64,000 nt of DNA from Streptomyces iranensis (lineage in GTDB: Bacteria; Actinomycetota; Actinomycetes; Streptomycetales; Streptomycetaceae). How positions within the stretch are numbered: position 1 is the first letter of the stretch; each line of letters opens with the position of its first letter. The stretch covers positions 158,693 to 222,692 of the forward strand of contig NZ_JAGGLR010000025.1 of assembly GCF_017874715.1 (NCBI RefSeq), read 5' to 3'. The notes under the pieces are model-generated. The model had not been told where the DNA came from. It did no database searches and saw only the letters and a program-made list of their open reading frames with translations. Shown piece after piece: positions 62,401-64,000 of this stretch. A program made the translations under genes and the position numbers.

Positions 62401-63827
62401 GGCGTGCGGGGTTGACGGCGGAGCGGTTTGTGTCGGATCCGTTCGGTGGGGTGGGGGAGCGGATGTATCGGACGGGGGATTTGGTGCGGTGGCGGTCGGA
62501 TGGGGCTTTGGAGTTTGTGGGGCGTGTGGATGATCAGGTGAAGGTGCGGGGTTTTCGGATTGAGTTGGGTGAGGTGGAGGGTGTGCTGGGTGCGCATCCG
62601 TCGGTGGGTCAGGTGGCGGTGGTGGTGCGTGAGGATCGTCCGGGGGATCGGCGGTTGGTGGCGTATGTGGTGCCTGCTGGGGGTGGGGGTGGGTGTGATG
62701 TGGGGGTGGTGCGGGAGTTTGTGCGGGGGCGGTTGCCGGAGTTCATGGTGCCGGGTGTGTGGGTGGTGTTGGAGCGGTTGCCGGTGACGGTGAATGGGAA
62801 GTTGGATCGGCGGGGGTTGCCGGTGCCGGAGGTTGGGGGTTCTGGTTGGGGTGGTGGGCCGCGTACGGCGGTGGAGCGGGCGCTGTGTCGTTTGTTTGCT
62901 GAGGTGTTGGGTGTGGAGCGGGTGGGGGTGGAGGAGGGTTTCTTCGATCTGGGTGGGCATTCGTTGTTGGCGACGCGGTTGGTGTCGCGAGTGCGGTCGG
63001 AGCTTGGGGTCGAGGTGTCGGTCGGGATGGTGTTCGAGGCGCCGACGGTGGCCGGGCTGGCCAGCAGGCTGGGGAGTGGCGACGGTGGGAAGGGCCTCGA
63101 TGTCCTGCTGCCGCTGCGGCCACGCGGCAGCCGCGCACCGCTCTTCTGCGTCCACCCGGCCGGTGGGATCAGCTGGCCCTATTCCGGGCTGCTGCGCCAT
63201 ATCGACGCCGACCACCCCGTCTACGGCCTCCAGGCCCGGGGGCTGTCCGGTACGGAGACACCCCACGCCACGGTCGAGGAGATCGCGGCGGACTATCTGC
63301 GTCAGATCCGTACCGTGCGGCCACACGGCCCGTACCACCTCCTCGGCTGGTCCTTTGGCGGCATCGTCGCCCACGCGATCGCGACCTGGCTCCAGGAGGA
63401 GGGTGAGGAGGTGGCCTTGCTGGCCGTGCTCGACACCTACCCCCTGGCGGCCGTGCCTGCGGAGGAATCGCTGCCAGAGGCGGGAGACCGCGATATCCGG
63501 GGAATGTTCCTCGACGTCCTGGCGGACGGGGCGTACTCCCTGGACGAGGAGATCCTGACGGCACTGTGCCACAGCCACGCCCAGCATGAGCGAGCCGCCA
63601 AGGAACACCGGCCTCGGCGGTTCCACGGGGAGATGGACCTCTTCATCGCGACGGAGGAACCCACCGACCACCGGACCGCCGCATGGCGTACGGCTGATTC
63701 CTGGGCACCGTACGTCGAGGGAGACATCCGGACCCACGATGTGCCCAGTACGCACGACCACCTGATGACGCAGCGGGCACTGAATCACATCGGCCCCGTT
63801 GTCGCCCGGGGGCTCGCGCGGCCGTAG
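53415..63827 (+). CDS. Nonribosomal peptide synthetase, three modules and thioesterase (C-A-T-C-A-T-C-A-T-TE)
   Basis: 3470 residues. The N-terminus LLDVLPLSPLQEGLLFHAV is an acceptor docking/C start. Condensation His pairs lie near 172, 1219 and 2304 (all HHxxxDG). Adenylation cores (SGSTG) lie near 636, 1707 and 2800, each ending NGKLDRR. Carrier Ser lie near 1026, 2109 and 3183 (all GGHSLLA). The thioesterase (about 3215-3470) has GWSFGG with Ser3313 and His3447 (STHDHL). The first C follows an epimerase, so should be D-donor type; the others look LCL. Pocket readings: module 2 D-A-Y-F-W-G-A-M-I-K, module 3 D-A-M-L-L-G-A-V-W-K, module 4 D-V-M-V-I-G-A-V-Y-K, all apolar, no confident substrate. 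MbtH is not in the window. Confidence 0.95.
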   Translation: MTQSGLLDVLPLSPLQEGLLFHAVHDVHAAHDVKTVHGVHGVHDGSGGDGYTVQVVLRLDGHLRPAALRAAAETLLDRHQNLRAAFLHEGMDQPVQVIPREIELPWEEIDLTETAEAEAHADADADAERHAACERVLDGVRNHRFDPTDPPLLRFTLIRIGTDRHLLALTNHHILLDGWSYPVLLHELFELYAREGDDSHLPPVTPYRDYLTWLAARDRGAAEEGWRQALAGIEEPTLLAPAANPARSARRDRVALELPGDLTARLEGWARDHGLTLGTVIQGAWAIMLHRLTGRDDVVFGITTAGRPPELPGVESMVGLFINTVPVRITLDQDETLATLLARVQKEHVRLLDRQYTGLTEVCQLAGHPRLFDSLVVVENYPMDPGAVCPPGTGLRVTDISGHDGTHYPLGLVVFPGESLRLRLDYRADVFDRATVESVLRRLSALLEAVVMDAGRCVGGVELVSAAERGVLLGWGSGGGGTVPSGTVPGMLGERVAVVCGEAALSFEELGSRSDRLARFLVGCGVGPERLVAVAMPRSVDLVVVLLAVLKAGGAYVPVDPGFPAERVRFMVEDAGPVLVVASGEVAGRLPSLGVSVVVLDDPETEREVVGCPDGEVTDADRPAPLHPSHPAYVMYTSGSTGTPKGVVITQQALVALARDRAFDSSAHDCVLVHSPLAFDASTYELWVPLLRGGKLVLMPDGPLDTVSMAKVIAEHGVTGVFATTALFNSLADESPDFFANVQEVWTGGEAASPTAVRRVTDTCPDTAVVNAYGPTETTMIATCHRVVRGGSAAEVVPIGRGTDSTRVYVLDGGLGLVPVGVVGELYVAGVGLARGYAGRAGLTAERFVADPFGAAGERMYRTGDLVRWDAQGRLVFVGRADDQVKVRGFRIELGEVEGVVGVHPSVGQVAVVVREDRPGDRRLVAYVVPAGGGGGCDVGVVREFVRGRLPEFMVPGVWVVLDRLPVTANGKLDRRALPAPRGGGGSEYVAPRDGPEEVLCRLFAEVLGVERVGIEEGFFDLGGHSLLATRLVSRVRSELGVEVPVGMVFEAPTVAGLARRVARGAGQAGRERPELVRCDRRPERLPVSFAQGRLWFLYRLEGRSATYNIPLVVRLSGEVDGEALGWALWDVVGRHESLRTLFTEVDGVACQRVLSVEEAGRRWPGLETVTVGDRAEAERAVAEVVRHAFDLEKELPLRAVLVRESAPEPICTLALVVHHIAADGWSLGPLWQDVAGAYAVRREDRAPGWEPIAVQYADYTLWQRQVLGAADAPGSVLTDQLAYWRTHLAGIPEQLPLPTDRPRPPVASHQGRWVAFEVGPETHGELAALAREADASVFMVLQAAVAALLTRLGAGTDVPIGSPVAGRPDDALDDVVGFFVNTLVLRADTSGDPSFRTLLERVRDTVLAAYAHQELPFEQLVEALNPERTLARHPLFQVSLALQTAWDQDFALPGTTATLEWPEARTAKFDLAFMVNARQGHGGTHTGLDGVLEYAVDLFDRETAAGLAERFLRVLDAVVARPDAPISRIDILDAAERHRTLVAWNDTGQPDLPRLSFGALFEDRVRRSPDALAVECGALRLSYADLDARASQLAHHLTQRDIGPESRVALAFGRSVDMVVGALAVLKTGAAYLPVDPAYPAEWIAFVLADSAVSAVVTRSAFADSLPSAAVSTMVTDTAETMSDIRRQPTTFPAVPVPLTAAAYVIYTSGSTGRPKGVVVTHSGIAGLATAQVERFALDSSARILQLASPSFDASVMEFLMACASGGALVIPERSGVLAGEELAGMIRRCGITHALISPTVLAGMPTSELPSLRTLLVGGEACGPELVARWAPERRMVNAYGPTEATVWATAGVLEAGRHASAGGAPTIGVPVVGAQVYVLDAWLRPLPTGVAGEIYLAGAGLARGYLGRPGLTAGRFVASPFAGPGCGGGSGCGSGSGTRMYRSGDLGRWRSDGALEFVGRVDDQVKVRGFRIELGEVEGVLGAHPSVGQVAVVVREDRPGDRRLVAYVVPAEGGLGCDVGVVREFVRGRLPEFMVPGVWVVLERLPVTVNGKLDRRGLPVPEVGGSGSGGGPCTAVERALCRLFAEVLGVERVGVEEGFFDLGGHSLLATRLVSRVRSELGMELPVGAVFEDPTVAGLARRLAGGAVGQVDRDLPGLVRCDRRPERLPVSFAQSRLWFLYRLEGRSATYNIPLVVRLSGEVDGEALGWALRDVVGRHESLRTLFTEVDGVVCQRVLSVEEAGRRWPGLETTTAGGRAEAERAVAEVVRHAFDLGEELPLRAVMVRESASAGSGCTLALVMHHIAADGWSLGPLWRDVVRAYGARREGRAPGWEPLPVQYADYALWQRQVLGAADVPGSVLAEQLDYWRVKLEGVPERLPLPSDWRRPVVASHRGGTVGFVWPGWLHGGLVGVAGVEGATLFMALHAGLAGVLTRLGAGEDVVVGSVIAGRGDEALEDLVGFFVNTLVLRVDTSGRPGFRELLGRVRAVDLEAYAHQDVPFEYLVEALNPARTLAHHPLFQVMLALQNTAHSGFDLPGAQGRVEQVGADTSRMDLLISVGERHADDGAPAGLDITVEYNTDIFTERTIESVIQRWRRLLETALTDPDLPVSDIDLLETDERAALLRQGNSTAAHPSPAATTTLPALLTAQAVHTPHAPALAWGDECLTYEEVDVRANRLARYLIGRGAGPEAVVAVAVSRSLDMVIAVVAVLKSGAIYLPIDMAYPPSRIGFMLRDARPLAVVTTSRTPGDLGCDDVPRVVLDDSLTADTIAALSGSDVTDADRVHPLHPMHPAYLIYTSGSTGTPKGVAVPHAGIASLALTQADRFDVGEGSRVLQLASPGFDVSMMEVVMAVATGATLIVPPARPLVGEDLAVVLRDQRISHTVMSPTVLGSIPDGAFPDLRTLIIGIEACPGELVQRWSVGRRMVNAYGPTEATVYVTATGQLSGPDVPPIGGPVAGMRVYVVDGGLGLVPVGVVGELYVAGVGLARGYVGRAGLTAERFVSDPFGGVGERMYRTGDLVRWRSDGALEFVGRVDDQVKVRGFRIELGEVEGVLGAHPSVGQVAVVVREDRPGDRRLVAYVVPAGGGGGCDVGVVREFVRGRLPEFMVPGVWVVLERLPVTVNGKLDRRGLPVPEVGGSGWGGGPRTAVERALCRLFAEVLGVERVGVEEGFFDLGGHSLLATRLVSRVRSELGVEVSVGMVFEAPTVAGLASRLGSGDGGKGLDVLLPLRPRGSRAPLFCVHPAGGISWPYSGLLRHIDADHPVYGLQARGLSGTETPHATVEEIAADYLRQIRTVRPHGPYHLLGWSFGGIVAHAIATWLQEEGEEVALLAVLDTYPLAAVPAEESLPEAGDRDIRGMFLDVLADGAYSLDEEILTALCHSHAQHERAAKEHRPRRFHGEMDLFIATEEPTDHRTAAWRTADSWAPYVEGDIRTHDVPSTHDHLMTQRALNHIGPVVARGLARP
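59195..59232 (+). repeat. In-frame hexamer expansion inside the module-3 adenylation domain
   Basis: GGGTGC/GGGTCC hexamers encode a Gly/Cys/Ser stretch (GCGGGSGCGSGSGT) between core motifs where the other modules read only a few residues (FGGPGERMYRTGDL). It enlarges a surface loop without breaking the frame. Confidence 0.8.
59268..59810 (+). repeat. Near-identical A-T segment, module 3 copy (partner at about 62490-63030)
   Basis: About 540 bp spanning late adenylation motifs, the NGKLDRR end and the carrier domain are nearly identical to module 4; the first 146 bp (59268-59413 and 62490-62635) are perfect. Modules 1 (51100-51590) and 2 (55835-56340) carry close copies of the adenylation part. 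These patches favour G-ending codons (GTG, TTG, GGG), unlike the flanks. Confidence 0.85.
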
Positions 63828-63829
63828 CG

Positions 63830-63856
63830 CGGGCCGGGGCGTGGCGCCCCGGCCCG
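63830..63856. terminator. Terminator between convergent NRPS genes
   Basis: An 11-bp perfect GC stem (CGGGCCGGGGC at 63830-63840, complement at 63846-63856, loop GTGGC) lies in the 38-base gap between the NRPS2 stop and the third NRPS stop. Confidence 0.8.
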
Positions 63857-63865
63857 GAGCGGCTC

Positions 63866-64000
63866 TCACTCCTCCAGGTCCGCCCACTCGGCTTCGAGAT
63901 CGCTCTCGAGGTTGGTGATGTCGTGTTGGGTGAGGGTGAGGAGGGGGAGGTCGGAGGGGGTTCGGCCGCCGGTGTGGTGTTGGGTGTGGGTGGTGAGGGC
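63866..64000 (-). CDS. C-terminal end of a third nonribosomal peptide synthetase
   Basis: The last 44 residues of a leftward protein enter from the right edge and stop at 63866. The text TGGRTPSDLPLLTLTQHDI followed by TNLESDLEAEWADLEE closely parallels the C-terminus of NRPS1 after its epimerase (GGRTPSDLPLVNLDQ...), so this synthetase probably also ends in an epimerase with a donor docking helix. It is convergent with NRPS2. Everything upstream lies outside the window. Confidence 0.8.
   Translation of the reverse strand, partial: ALTTHTQHHTGGRTPSDLPLLTLTQHDITNLESDLEAEWADLEE

Noticed and set aside
61938..63887. Long minus-strand frame opposite modules 4 and TE of NRPS2
   Set aside because: Antisense shadow of a gene with full catalytic motifs; no start signals and the same His/Pro-rich artefact text.

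Overview
The window is high-GC actinobacterial chromosome, almost certainly Streptomyces. The support is the strong G/C bias at third codon positions, frequent GTG starts, TAnnnT-type -10 boxes, actinobacterial families (GuaB1, DUF2637, DUF5995, MmyB-type regulators, TPR-AAA+ EccA-like ATPase) and the GC-rich hairpin repeats typical of Streptomyces gene ends. No rRNA, tRNA, CRISPR array or intact mobile element is visible. All assignments were made by reading the sequence; no database was searched.

Layout. 1-1213: a truncated TetR gene diverging from an SDR, with a perfect palindromic operator between them. 1556-7952: a sugar-acid (aldonate) catabolic cluster made of an IclR regulator, an FAH-family 2-keto-3-deoxy acid enzyme, a 2-hydroxyacid dehydrogenase, an LctP-type permease and an L-rhamnonate-dehydratase-like enzyme. 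8081-12957: GuaB1, a DUF2637 membrane protein with a tiny coupled partner, and an APC amino-acid permease with its Lrp/AsnC regulator. 13092-15153: a dead IS5-like transposase, then a quinone-oxidoreductase/TetR divergent pair. 15277-17850: a nitrilase-fold amidase plus an amino-acid 2-monooxygenase-like flavoenzyme. 17891-27255: mixed metabolic and regulatory genes (DUF5995, epimerase with MmyB regulator, uracil permease, PEP-mutase-like enzyme, MFS with ROK regulator, secreted polysaccharide lyase).

27854-33578 is a core biosynthetic block: FMN riboswitch, ribD-ribE-ribBA-ribH, then hisE-hisG and a PH-domain protein. 33894-36373 holds two coupled CNNM/CorC transporters behind a structured leader. 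36647-41806 carries an orphan EccA-like AAA+ ATPase with a possible small RNA or attenuator upstream, a uridine-kinase-like protein, a Tat-exported C39-like peptidase and an HhH-GPD glycosylase. 41870-47107 carries a PucR regulator, a PAS-GGDEF-EAL protein and DUF779.

From 47270 to the right edge is a nonribosomal peptide cluster: a P450 diverging from NRPS1 (C-A-T-E), which is translationally coupled to NRPS2 (C-A-T-C-A-T-C-A-T-TE), and the tail of a third, convergent NRPS that also ends in what looks like a post-epimerase docking segment. The two complete synthetases would make a tetrapeptide released by the TE. The cluster runs off the edge, so its size and product cannot be fixed here.

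Two traits recur. Divergent regulator/target pairs carry clear palindromic operators. Hexamer-based tandem repeats occur both between genes and in frame inside protein loops.
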